Shown here piece after piece: positions 1 to 10,101 of a DNA stretch of 64,000 nt. Location of the stretch: contig CM023534.1 of the NCBI GenBank assembly GCA_013350335.1, forward strand, positions 9,887,542 to 9,951,541, written 5' to 3'. Position numbers and translations under genes: made by a program. Under the pieces are notes generated by a model. That model saw nothing but the letters and a program-made list of their open reading frames with translations, did no database searches and had not been told where the DNA came from. How positions within the stretch are numbered: position 1 is the stretch's first letter; each line of letters begins with the position of its first letter. Source of the stretch: Chimonanthus salicifolius. Taxonomy: Eukaryota; Streptophyta; Magnoliopsida; Laurales; Calycanthaceae.

Positions 1-1049
1 GCGTTAAACTGTTGGTTGAACTTGTGTAAGGAGTTTAAAACAGTATTTGAAATTGATTTGAAAAAAGTCCGTTTGTTTTAAAATTTGTTTGGACTGATTT
101 TCACCAAGTTACCCAGTTTTTAAAAACTGTCTTGAAGCAGAACTTTGAGTTGATTTTCAGTAAATTAAATGAGGTTTGCAACCTTGTTGGATCGTGATTG
201 TCCATCACAATTTGTCCTGCCTGAACCGTTGAATAGGCTGATTTTTATTTCTGAACGTGGAAACAATTGTGAGGATTCTGAGGTGTTTTGGGCGGATGAA
301 AGGATTAAAACTGGTTTAAGAAATTCTGTTGGAACTGAATGATACTTGAGAATTTAAACCCAGTTTTAAGAGCCTGTTTTGTGACTGATTTACGGAGTTT
401 GATGCTTGTTTGTAACACTGGATTACGGGCTGGCTTTGGGCATTAAGACCCAGCCTTCATACCGTTCAAACTCTGTTCCATAGCAGGCCCAGTTACTGCA
501 GTTCTGCAGACCCGAACCTGAACCATTAGACCCGAGTATTCCACGTGATATTCTGCATGGGAGATGCATGGCAGCAACTGTTGGAAATCTTACCAAAACG
601 CATGGGTGCATGCAATGTGATTTTGTGTTTATGTTAATATTAAGGTTGAGTTTTGAATTAATTAGAAAAACTTAGTTTTGAAAATTGTGAGGGTTATTTC
701 AGTCCTTTGTTTTTAACAAAAAAAAAAAATCATTGGTTTTCTTGAAACAACCTGATTATTTTGGCCAAGAAATTTGGTGTCCGAGTTAGGTTGAGATTTT
801 ATGAGTATTGTTAAAACCAGTTGTACTAAATTTTAAAACCCGCTCGTGTTAATTAATTTGATTCAATTAATTCTACTGCTTATTTGAGTTGGGTTTTCAC
901 TGTTTGAAGATCAACGAGTTGTGTTAAACCGCATTGGGTCTTAATTTACATAACCAAGATACTTGAGTTGTGTTATTGCTACCGCTTAGCGATTGAGTAG
1001 GTGTCTTATCCTACCCAGTTTGCATCAAGCACCCCCGAGAGTATAGGCC
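1..1049. other. No gene recognised
   Basis: AT-rich sequence with only short, unconvincing open frames. No conserved protein motif, RNA gene or clear terminal repeat was seen. It may be part of a long intron of the EDM2-like gene that continues downstream, or intergenic repeat debris. A poly(A) run lies near 718-729. Confidence 0.4.
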
Positions 1050-1598
1050 TTTTTGTGGTGTGTGCTACAAGGAAAGACACTTACCAGAGTAGCTTTAAAG
1101 AGGAGGGGCTTACTCAACTCGGAAAATGTCCTCCAATGCCCTTTTTGCAATCAAACGGAGGAAGAGGAGGACCATCTATTTTTAAAATGCCATGTCACAG
1201 ATTAACTTTGGAAAAAAATCTTTAATGTCATGGGAATACCGTGTGTACTTGACAATACTTGTATCGAGGTTATGCGGTCATGGTCCATTCCACGTCTTGA
1301 CGCCGGAAGGAAAATGGCTTGGAATACAATTCTAACAACAATCCTATGGACTATTTGGAAGGAGAGGAATGATAGAATTTTTCAATCAAAGGAGTTAGAG
1401 GTTGAGGAATTATTCCAAAAAGCCAAATGGAAATTGTGCACTTGGCTTTTATCAGGGAAAGACTTCATAGGATTCAAGGTAATTGATTTCTATCAGTCAT
1501 GGGAGGGCTTTATGATGGGAGCCCCTAAAAAGACTAAGAAGTCAACCACTTGGGTGCCACCACAACAGGGGTGCTTCAAGTTCAACGTGGACGGGTCC
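1050..1598 (+). pseudogene. LINE (non-LTR retrotransposon) ORF2 C-terminal fragment
   Basis: One frame (codons starting at positions divisible by 3) reads through the zinc-binding region that follows plant LINE reverse transcriptases: a TRVALKRRG stretch, then CPFCNQTEEEEDHLFLKC at about 1128-1190 with the C-x2-C...H-x4-C spacing of the zf-RVT domain. It continues with FNVMGIP, a WTIWKERNDRIF motif (about 1350-1385) and ends in CFKFNVDGS, the start of the RNase H domain. The copy is dead: an in-frame TAA lies at 1203-1205, the reverse transcriptase is missing upstream, and RNase H is cut off abruptly at 1598, where a TG-starting LTR-like sequence begins. What is seen is the coding debris; the family assignment follows from these motifs. 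Confidence 0.75.
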
Positions 1599-2160
1599 TG
1601 ACTATACAATTGAATTCCCAAAACACTTCATGCCCAAAACCCTTACAAACGTCCACTATTTATAATGTTCTAGGTCAACCCAAACCAAGCTCTAACATTA
1701 GGTTAGCCAACTAGGGTTGGGTGGTTTGCCATGTCATCTTTCCAAAGAAAGCAAAGAGCTTACAATCTAACCAATAGGAAGGCTCCACCTAGGATTTGTA
1801 TTGTTACCCACCAATGGGAGAAGCCGACATCATCATGGATGACTCATTCATGGGTGCCCAAGTTGGTTGCATGCTTTCATGAAAGGATCTTGGTATGAAC
1901 CAACTCCCAGTCTTCAAGCAATAAGACTGAAAGAAACTGAATATGACTTCAGTTTCTCTCTAGTCACCACCTTGGTCAACATATCTGCAGCATTCTGACT
2001 TGTATGGATCTTCTCAAGTATCAATGCTCCATCATTCAAAACTGAACGTATGAAATGGTATCTCAACTGTATGTGTTTTGTCCTGGAATGAAATGCCGCA
2101 TTCTTTGTGGAGCTCAACGCCCAGACAAGGCCAGTGGGAATGGGATCACAAATAAATATC
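1599..2160 (-). mobile_element. Ty1/Copia retrotransposon 3' end (RNase H tail plus LTR), truncated
   Basis: On the - strand the 3' end of a Copia polyprotein (2160 to 1914) is followed by LTR-like sequence running down to 1599. The LTR-like part contains a TATA-like ATTATAAATA near 1660 (- strand) and ends with TGTATAGTCA, so the last two bases are the CA expected at an LTR terminus. That end sits exactly where the LINE coding sequence stops, indicating that the Copia element inserted into, or recombined with, the LINE. The integrase and reverse transcriptase are absent, as is the 5' LTR. Confidence 0.6.
1914..2117 (-). pseudogene. Copia RNase H C-terminal fragment
   Basis: The - strand frame reads TKNAAFHSRTKHIQLRYHFI, followed by LEKIHTSQNAADMLTK and VTREKL. 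These match the C-terminal end of Ty1/Copia RNase H, which in plants typically has the pattern N-x-x-x-H-x-R-x-K-H-I...HFIR...ADxLTK. Upstream of this, the catalytic CDN region is degraded and no start codon suits a real protein. It is a relic of the element that spans 1599-2160. Confidence 0.75.
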
Positions 2161-2881
2161 TGACAATCAGGCTCTACAAATCTAACAAAATCAACTCAGA
2201 TCCTGATGTTCCCTGCTGAGTCGTTCCTAACTGGAACTATGTTGGCAAGCCAAGAGTGACAATTGAATTATGCTTTTCACATTTTGTTCATTTCATTGTA
2301 AAGGGCCTATTAAGAAAGCCAAAGTAGATGCTTCACTTAGCTTAGCTAAAGTTAGCAGATTGCTGACACACGACACTGACACAAAAGTCAAGCACTTTCA
2401 AAAAGTGAATGAGATCTATTTCCAGGAAAGAGTCAATTAAGAAAAGTGCACGATAAAAGAACAATCCTTCTTTCTTCCTTTAACAGCAGTTTCAGCACCT
2501 TTGTTTGAAAGAGTAAAAAAGAACGTGAAGTCAAAAGCGCTCAGATACGCCTAAAGTGTTATGACTTTTTGGTCAACCAAGAGTATGTCTACTGGTTAAT
2601 GTTATTCAAACCATATGCTGAGAAATAAAGGTCAATAGTAACTCCATCAACTGTGTGTCATTTTCTGTAAACAACCTGAAACTGGATTGTTTGGGTATCT
2701 GTCTAGTGTAGCATTTGGGCAATATCCAGTAGGCCTGCTGCTGAAGAGTTGAATCCTGTACACGTGCTGTATAGCAATGGATGTAGCAACTAGGACAGAC
2801 AGTTGTTAGTTCAAAAAGAGAGGGAAAAGAGGGCAAACTCACATCTTCTGAAACTATACTGATTTTGTATTATTTCTGCAG
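2161..2881. other. No exon recognised; probable intron upstream of the EDM2-like exons
   Basis: No sequence matching the expected preceding part of EDM2 could be found. A short open stretch near 2275-2440 (+) has no recognisable motif. The region ends in a normal 3' splice site (TTTCTGCAG) at 2881. Confidence 0.35.
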
Positions 2882-5800
2882 CTGAAACTCAAAGTTTACC
2901 TTGCACCTTTTCTCCTTGGCATGCGCTATACTTCTTTTGGTCGCCATTTCACCAAGGTGGATAAACTAAAGGAGGTATAATTAGACACATTTAGCAATTG
3001 TCTCATCCATCATTTTTTACGTTGAACTAAATTGTCAATTGGTACTTGGTAGTGACTATGGGGGATTTCTCCTTATCTGTGTGTTTTTCTTTTTCTTTCA
3101 AGTGGCCCTCTATGTGGTTTAGTTGTGGTAGATTGAATAAAATGAGTGGTGGCAAAATAAATAAATAAAATATCTCCTCCTGAAAGAATGTATTGATATA
3201 CATATGTGAATGTATTTTCAGTTCGAACTAGTGAGCAATGCTAATAGAATGTATTTCCTTGTGCAGCTTGTTGATGACCTTCACTGGTATGTACAAAATG
3301 GAGACATGGTAAGAGATCCTCCCGCTCTGGTTCCCTATTTTTGCTTTGTTTTGGATTTGGATTGGTATAACTGGCATGCCTATCTGGTATATGGAATGGG
3401 CATGTCCATTTCATGGAAGGATTGCATAAAAAATATATATTTCTGTCTGTAAATGAAAATTGGTGGTTGCCAGAAATCACAAGCTCAACAGTGATCCTCT
3501 CTTTAGAGTTCTAGGTATCCTCTTTTCATGGGTCAATCCAATCTTGTGACATGCTTACATGAAACATGTGTGCCCTATACCAAGCCCTGAAAACAAGTGG
3601 GCACCCATCCATGGCCTGTCCCTGATATAGGGGTGTTTTACTAACCAGGTAGGCCATACATTTATGCAACAAGTGAATCGCTAGAGAAAGTTGCTTTGTA
3701 GTGGTCCATTTCAAACATGCATCTGGCACCCTCCTGATTAGTTGCCCTACTTGATATTTGGTCAGATCTTCAAGGTGGTGGAGTCAACCTGTTGCTCAGC
3801 TTGAGTGTGGCACATGGCTGACTGACCCATTCAGTTATGTGTTGGTTTAGTAAACATTGAATGTAGTCACTGATCTTATAATTCGTGGGGAGTCATTTGC
3901 ATTTTGTTATGATTGTCACCTTTATAAGCTATCCAATTAGGTCTAGAACACTGAATTCGTATGAATACTAAGCATTTAAATGCCTCACAGTAAACGTATT
4001 GTGGGTCTTAAAGGAGTGACAGATGTTGCTGATGAACAGGTTTTGCACCTTAACTCGTGTGTCTATGTGGCACAGTTCTACTAAGGTGCATCACTTGCGT
4101 GAGACAACAAATTCTGAAAACACAAATTGCACTTAAATTCTGTGTAAATTTCAAATAACATGTAGTTCCATTTGTGCCATAAATCTGATAGTAAATGTGA
4201 CATTATATGTGCATTATGGCTTGAAATGACTAAAATTTTAAAGGCTGCAAGGTTAAACAGTAAATGAGGGAGGAATTTTATCAAGCTTGTAATCCCACTG
4301 TTGGTGTATGGTGTATTGGCGTTTTGGCATATGGGATCCAATCAGTGTACATAGAAAGCTTGCTCTTACATGTTTTGGTTTTTCCTAATTCAGTACTCCA
4401 TTTATGTCAAATGTCAATATACTCTCCCATACTCATGCAATTTCGCTCTGTCCATTTATATCAAGAGTATCGAAGCAGGGTAAAGGAGCAAAAACATGTT
4501 ACCTTACGTTGCAATGGAAACTGTGGTAATATTCCTTTGAGGGGATGCATATGTTGTGTATCTCTGTCGTGCACTAATGTTATTTAGTTTGTTTGGGACA
4601 TGAGTTAGGAAACAGTTCGTGCAAAGGGTTATCAGCTGTTGGACAGCTACAAGGTATGGCATTTCCGTGTCACTGCTTGTCATGGAAATTCCTGTGTCTG
4701 CAATACCTGACCGGTGTATTGGCCAAATGTGTTTTTCTTTTCCTATTAAAAAACATCTACTGGATGCATGTGTATTGGCTAACTACCTCTATCCTATTGC
4801 TTTGAAAGCTAGTAAGCTCATCTGTTTCTAAAACCTTGATGACATTTGAGACAATTTTCTGATTTACTTCTTGCACCGTCTCTTCCTTCTGTTAAACACA
4901 TGAGTAGAGCTCACTCTTAACAACTGGCTATTAAAGAGAGGGTGCCCATGCATTTATAAACTCCATAACCCACCCACCTGCAATGTGGGAGATGCTAATA
5001 CTCCCCCTCAGTGCCAGGGCTGGAGACACTTGGCTCTCCCCCTCCACGTAGGACTGGAGACAAGAACCCGACCCATCCTTGTGGTACCTTGCTCTGATAC
5101 CACATTAAACACATAAGTAGAATTCACCCTTGACAACCGGCTATTAAGGAGAGGGTACCCATGCATTTATAAACTCCGTAACCCACAGGTCCACAGGTGA
5201 TATGGGGTCCTTTCATAATTGTCAAAGCCATTTATCCCATCTATTTGGATAGGATCTGGCCAAAAAATAAAAAAATGGATTTGGACTTTTCAAAATCTAA
5301 ATGATGATGATGACGATGGCGACGATGGTGATAGTGATGGTGATAATAATAAATGGATGTTAAAAATTGTTTTCCATGAGATGACAGTGTATTTGATTCC
5401 CATATGATTCGAATGTGCAACCTCTATAATTGTAAGTACTAATGTTTATGAAATATTATAACCACTTTTTTTTTGCAGGATGAAATGAAGAATCATTCCA
5501 TATTTCATTTATAACCATTCTCCATCATAAAACTAATTTTCAATTTTTTTGGCATTAATTTCTTCGGTTTCAACTCAATAACTGTGATGTGTATGAACCA
5601 TATTAGCAGCATAGTAAACCAGATTAATTAAAATATGTTTCACTGCAAGAGTATGGGATTACTGAGTGATTAGGAGGCATCATTTTTGGTATTACAATAA
5701 TTGTTCATTTTTGGTTTCTTTCCATCAGGTTGTTGACTTCTGTTGTGGTGCTAATGACTTAAGTTGTTTAATGAGAGACAAACTTGAGGAATATGGGAAG

Positions 5801-6767
5801 AAATGCTCCTTCAAAAATTATGATCTTATTCAACCAAAGGTAGTCTTTAATTTTCTCCTTTGTAGTGTATTAGTACATCTTTCTCTTGTTCTTTTTTATC
5901 TCTCCTTCCATGGTAATATGACTTGGACTGGCAACATTTATGGTTGTGACTATGAGTACTAGCTCAAGCCTGAGGCTAAAGAGGCTAACGAAAAGCCCAA
6001 GTAAGATATGAAACTTGTATGAGGAATGTGTATATCATAGTACCCAGTTCATTTTCCTTTTTTTTTTTTTAATTTTCATTGAGGCAATCGAAAAATCAAT
6101 TTTATTGATTAAAAATAGACTAAATGAACTACAAGTGGACCATATTTCAGCCCAAAATTCAATTTATAGCCACTTGACCTTAGTGGTCGAAATCACCAGG
6201 TGTCCTTAAAAGAATTCAAGGATGCCTAGTGATTTCAACTACTAAAATCAAGTGATTATGAATTGAATTTTAGGTTGAAATTTGGTTCACTTGTAATTCA
6301 TGAAGTAGTGTCAATCAGTATGGTTGTTTTTTAGCGGGTTTCACATTCTTTTGAAAAAGGGTGAATGTGACATATTCTCATTTTGAATATCTATAATGTA
6401 TTTATAATGTAAAAATATAGATGAGACATTCAATTCTCTATCAAGCTTTGGGCCTTAGCATTGATGTGTCTGAGCCCAACCTGATTTTTAAACAGTTTTC
6501 TTTTTAGGCCCAAGCCCGAGTCTGATTAACATTGGGATAAATTAATACTCAAGCCCTATTTTTCTTAGGCCAAAATTTTTGGGCTTTTGGGTTGTCAAGC
6601 CAAATTGTTTTCGTCAGTTGTTGGTTAGTTTAGAATCAATAATTGTAGGTTAAGCCTGGTCAATTGACCCAAATTTGTAAACCCCCAAACGACCAAATCC
6701 AACTCTTATATTTCATGGATCAAAGGTGCCCAATGAAAACCACCTTTTTTTTGGTTGGTGTGTGTGT

Positions 6768-6798
<31 letters not shown>

Positions 6799-9700
6799 GG
6801 GGTGCGGGCGGTGTGGTTCAACCTAGAGGTACCCTTACCACAGTGATTTGTTCAACCTAGAGGTACCCTTACCACAGTGATTTGTCATGTTAGTGCTTCA
6901 ATTTCTAATTTATTCTTTTATGCTATGTAATATAAATTAATTGAGAGGTTGGGGAAAGATTATAGAACTGGGTTCACCTGGGTGACGACGTGCATGTGTG
7001 ACAGTGCCCAATGGCCTGGTGGGGCCCACATGGGTGGATGGTAAACCATAGTTAAACTATAAAGTAACTCATTTTGAACGTGACTGATGTGTGTTTTGTG
7101 CATGAAAGTTCATATTCTGGATGGTATTGGAGTTCTTAAGCAGTTGTAAATTCTTCTTTCTGCAGAATGATTTTAACTTTGAAAAGAGAGATTGGATGTC
7201 TGTGTCCCCACTGGAACTACCTGATGGGTCAAACTTGGTAAGAAAGTGAAATTCTTGCTAGTATGTTATTCAAAAGGGGATATTTTGCTCCTCAATCCTT
7301 AGGCCTTGAAAGTTTGTAGATGTCTGGGCCATGCTTCTGCTCACTGTTGAACAATGGGTCCACCATGGATGGGTGATGCCTGAAATAATCCTAATTGGAA
7401 TGTTGGCATACTTTGTCAGATTGGTTCAACATTATATTATGTTGCTTAATGTCTATTCAGGCATTTGATAGAAGGCTGATTCCCTACAATGGAGATTTTG
7501 GGGACATGGTTGATCCAATATGGGTCATTTACTGTCAAAGTCAAGGGAACTGAATTATGAACCCCATTTGTAAAGAATCATGGCCAGAGGATATTATACA
7601 CGCTGGTACTGCTAATATCTTTCTTTCATTTACATGGTGGGTAGATAATGGGTCTCAATCCACCTTTTGGGGTAAAAGCATCTCTTGCAAACGGTTTCAT
7701 TAATAAAGCTCTCAAGTTCAAGCCAAAACTGCTCATTCTTATAGTTCCAGAGGAAACAGAAAGGCAATTCTTTCTTCTCTCTCTTCACAATATTTAATTT
7801 ATTTGATTTTTTCTCAAGAGGTAATAATGAATATTTTATTTAATTTTTTAGGTGTTTCTTTGCAGATTGGATGTGAAGAGATCACGATATGATCTTATTT
7901 GGGAGGATAGACAGAGATTTGCCGGCAAGGTGTAATAGAGTTCTACATGTTTACTTCTCATTCATCTACAGAAAAATATAAAATACCTTTTAAAAAAAGG
8001 AAATATAAAATGTTCTATTGGATGAAACCTGCACACTCAAAAGCTCTGTTTTCTGGCCCATTCAAATGTTTATGTGAGACCTTTACATGCCAAGGCTCTC
8101 TTTTCATCACGAATGGGCCATACCCCAGTTGGATAATGCCAACCATCTGAGTCTCCTTCATAACACGTGAGCTGTTGACTCTATTAATCAATCTGTGCTA
8201 GCATCGTCTGATGTGGTAACTTTATCTCGATCAGACATATTGTTTAATACTTTCTGTTTTTGTTTTGCTTGTGGAGAGAGAACAACAGAAATCATATTAA
8301 GAAAGATAGGATAGAGAAAAGAGCAAAAATCCCAAAGAGGGGTTGCGTAAATCTGCCACCCAACAGCAAGATTAACCCCCGATTACAATTGGCCCATCAA
8401 AAACTGTAAACAAAAACAAATTACAGCCTAGACATCCAACCCTCCCTGAAGGTGAAATCAAGATGCCCGACAAATGTTTTTTTTACTGGAGTCTATTGAC
8501 TCTCACTAACTGTGCAATGTTCAATGATAGACCTGCGAGGTAATGCTTTATCTTTAAAGACGCATCTGTTATGCTCTTTCCTAACTGGCCTTGAACCCTG
8601 TTACTACATAATTTGCACTTATCATTACATATTGGCAGCCATTCCTTTCGTTTTTTTTCTCTTTTAAAGCAGGGGTTCTTGCATTTGTACCCCCTCTCCC
8701 ACAAATCATGATTTGCACTTTCCCACTTGGAAAGATGCTAGGTCAGTCTTCCTGGGTGCAGTGAAGGCCCCTGCTCAAGGCCGTTGGCCTTCTTGATCAC
8801 CCAACAACCATACCATACTGGCAACCATTAATTGGAGACAAAACACCTCTAACATTGCTCTTTTTCAGTCCTTTTACCTTCCTGGTTCTGTTGACGTGGA
8901 AGACAAGCAAATGGACCAATGGAATCTAAAAGCTCCTGTTCTGTATGTTTGGAGCCGTCCTGACTGGACTCCACAGCACATGGCCGTAGCTGCCAAGCAA
9001 GGACATGCATCTACAGTGCAAAATCATGCCAAACAGCTACCATATAAGTGGTCAAAGGATCTTGATTTCAACGGTGACATGGGCATATCAGATGATTTTC
9101 CTGTGCAAAATGATCAAGTGGAAGCATCTCAAGAAGAAAGAACCATGGTTGCTGGAAAGCCGAAAGAAGCTTCCCAACCAAAGTACAATAATACTATACA
9201 TGAAGATGGTGGAGGTTACAATGACCACAAAAATAGCATGGAAGGAACCCACAAAAATCGAAGGAGAGAAGATCATAGGAGGCATGAAATGGTGCCGCTT
9301 AATGGAAAAGATTCTATAAGTTTTGGGAAAGGTGGACCATGTTCAAACCAGGAGTATGGAACTGGATGTGAAAGCATGCAGGTAGGGACACCAAATGAAG
9401 ATTTCAGAAACGCAGTGTGGGAATGCAGCTCTGACAACAAGGACTTATTGACAAGTGGAATCCATACATGGTCAACTCCTAGTCATGGAACTCACATGAA
9501 GGATTCATTTCTAAGGAATGTTAATGACAAAGATGTTATTGGTACTGACAAGCAGGAGCTGGTTAAGATTGATCACTCTGACGCAGGAGCTGTTGAGATG
9601 TATGGGCATGGAAATGTACGGAAGCTGATGCAATTGTATGGGCAGGAAGATCCTCGTCATTTGTCTGAAATAGCCAATGATGTCAATGACAAAAATATTA

Positions 9701-10101
9701 GTGCTTTTGATTGGAAAGCTAGTAGCGACAATTGGGAACAAGCTGAGGGGATTGGGTGGCCTGGTATAGAGTCTATTGAGAAGTACAGGTTTCAAGATAC
9801 ATGGCAGCAGAGGCAGGAATACTCTTATGATTTATCTGAAATGGTTTGGGGGCCTACCAGTCATGGGCTGGGCACCGATGTCAGGCTATCTTCTCCCTTT
9901 GGGCTTCCAGGTGCAGCAGTGGACTCATCCAGGCAGAGTACTTCAGTAATGCAACAGCATGCACCCCACCTTAATGAGATGAATTACCCAAGGCCTTCCA
10001 TGCCCCAGTTTTCCTCGATGGACAGGAGTAGCATGTTTACTTGTGTGATGGCCAAGGACGGCTGCCATGGCAATGCCCAACGCACTTTGCCGCACCCGTG
10101 A
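2882..10101 (+). CDS. EDM2: EDM2-like chromatin regulator, C-terminal part (7 exons, 5' end outside or missing)
   Basis: Exons joined by their splice sites: 2882-2974, 3267-3308, 5729-5839, 7166-7237, 7645-7763, 7866-7929, 8869-10101 (stop TGA). They give an uninterrupted 577-residue C-terminal sequence. It opens with KVYLAPFLLGMRYTSFGRHF, typical of EDM2 proteins. VVDFCCGAND (residues 46-55) is a SAM-methyltransferase-type motif I, and GLNPPFG (109-115) is an NPPF motif as in N6-adenine-type methyltransferase folds. Next come RYDLIWED and SFYLPGSVDV...DQWN...LYVWSRPDWT. The last 350 residues are low in recognisable motifs. EDM2 is a nuclear PHD-finger protein of Arabidopsis that controls silencing marks at intronic heterochromatin and alternative polyadenylation of genes such as RPP7. 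The PHD and zinc-ribbon part of the family is not visible here, so the gene is either cut by the window edge or 5'-truncated. All introns are phase 0 except the fifth downstream junction (7763/7866), which is phase 2 and has a GC donor. Introns contain a TRIM, a MITE and tandem repeats. Whether the methyltransferase fold is catalytic cannot be judged. Confidence 0.88.
4890..5207 (-). mobile_element. TRIM (terminal-repeat retrotransposon in miniature) in an EDM2-like intron
   Basis: Two direct repeats of about 100 bp, beginning GTTAAACACATGAGTAG (from 4891) and ATTAAACACATAAGTAG (from 5104), flank about 110 bp. Immediately before the second repeat lies GCTCTGATACCA, the reverse complement of TGGTATCAGAGC, the primer-binding site matched to initiator tRNA-Met. 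The element therefore reads on the - strand. It has no coding capacity, which with its size defines a TRIM. The outer LTR edges are approximate. A possible TCCTT target duplication lies at 4884-4888 and 5208-5212. Confidence 0.75.
6113..6320. mobile_element. Foldback MITE, ~100-bp arms
   Basis: The left arm (about 6113-6213: GAACTACAAGTGGACCATAT, AAATTCAATTTATAGCCACT, AGTGGTCGAAATCACCAGGT) is the inverted complement of the right arm (about 6214-6320: TGCCTAGTGATTTCAACTAC, GAATTGAATTTTAGGTTGAA, TTCACTTGTAATTCATGAAG), with almost no loop. It lies in an EDM2-like intron. Diverged relatives sit at about 12165-12300 and 43650-43860. It carries no open frame. Confidence 0.7.
6757..6802 (+). repeat. 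(TG)n microsatellite running into a 21-base G run
   Basis: A TG dinucleotide repeat (about 6757-6781) is followed by an uninterrupted run of 21 G (6782-6802). It sits on the sense strand of an EDM2-like intron. Such a run is slippage-prone and can form G-quadruplexes; its length in this assembly may be unreliable. Confidence 0.9.
6817..6884 (+). repeat. 34-bp tandem duplication
   Basis: The unit starting TTCAACCTAGAGGTACCCTT occurs twice in direct succession without mismatch (6817-6850 and 6851-6884), 14 bp after the poly-G run. It looks like a recent replication-slippage duplication inside the EDM2-like intron. Confidence 0.9.
7764..7865 (+). other. GC-AG intron of the EDM2-like gene
   Basis: The upstream exon ends GAAACAGAAAG and the intron begins GCAATT; the acceptor is TTTGCAG at 7865. 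Only this junction keeps the protein in frame as PEETERLDVKRSRYDLIWED, matching the family pattern ETERLDK...YDLIWED. No GT donor nearby gives the same reading. The exon-side AAAG fits the strong exon match usual for GC donors. Confidence 0.8.

Noticed and set aside
2275..2440. Possible upstream exon of the EDM2-like gene
   Set aside because: An open stretch with lysines exists but no residue pattern of EDM2 could be matched and no good splice sites frame it.
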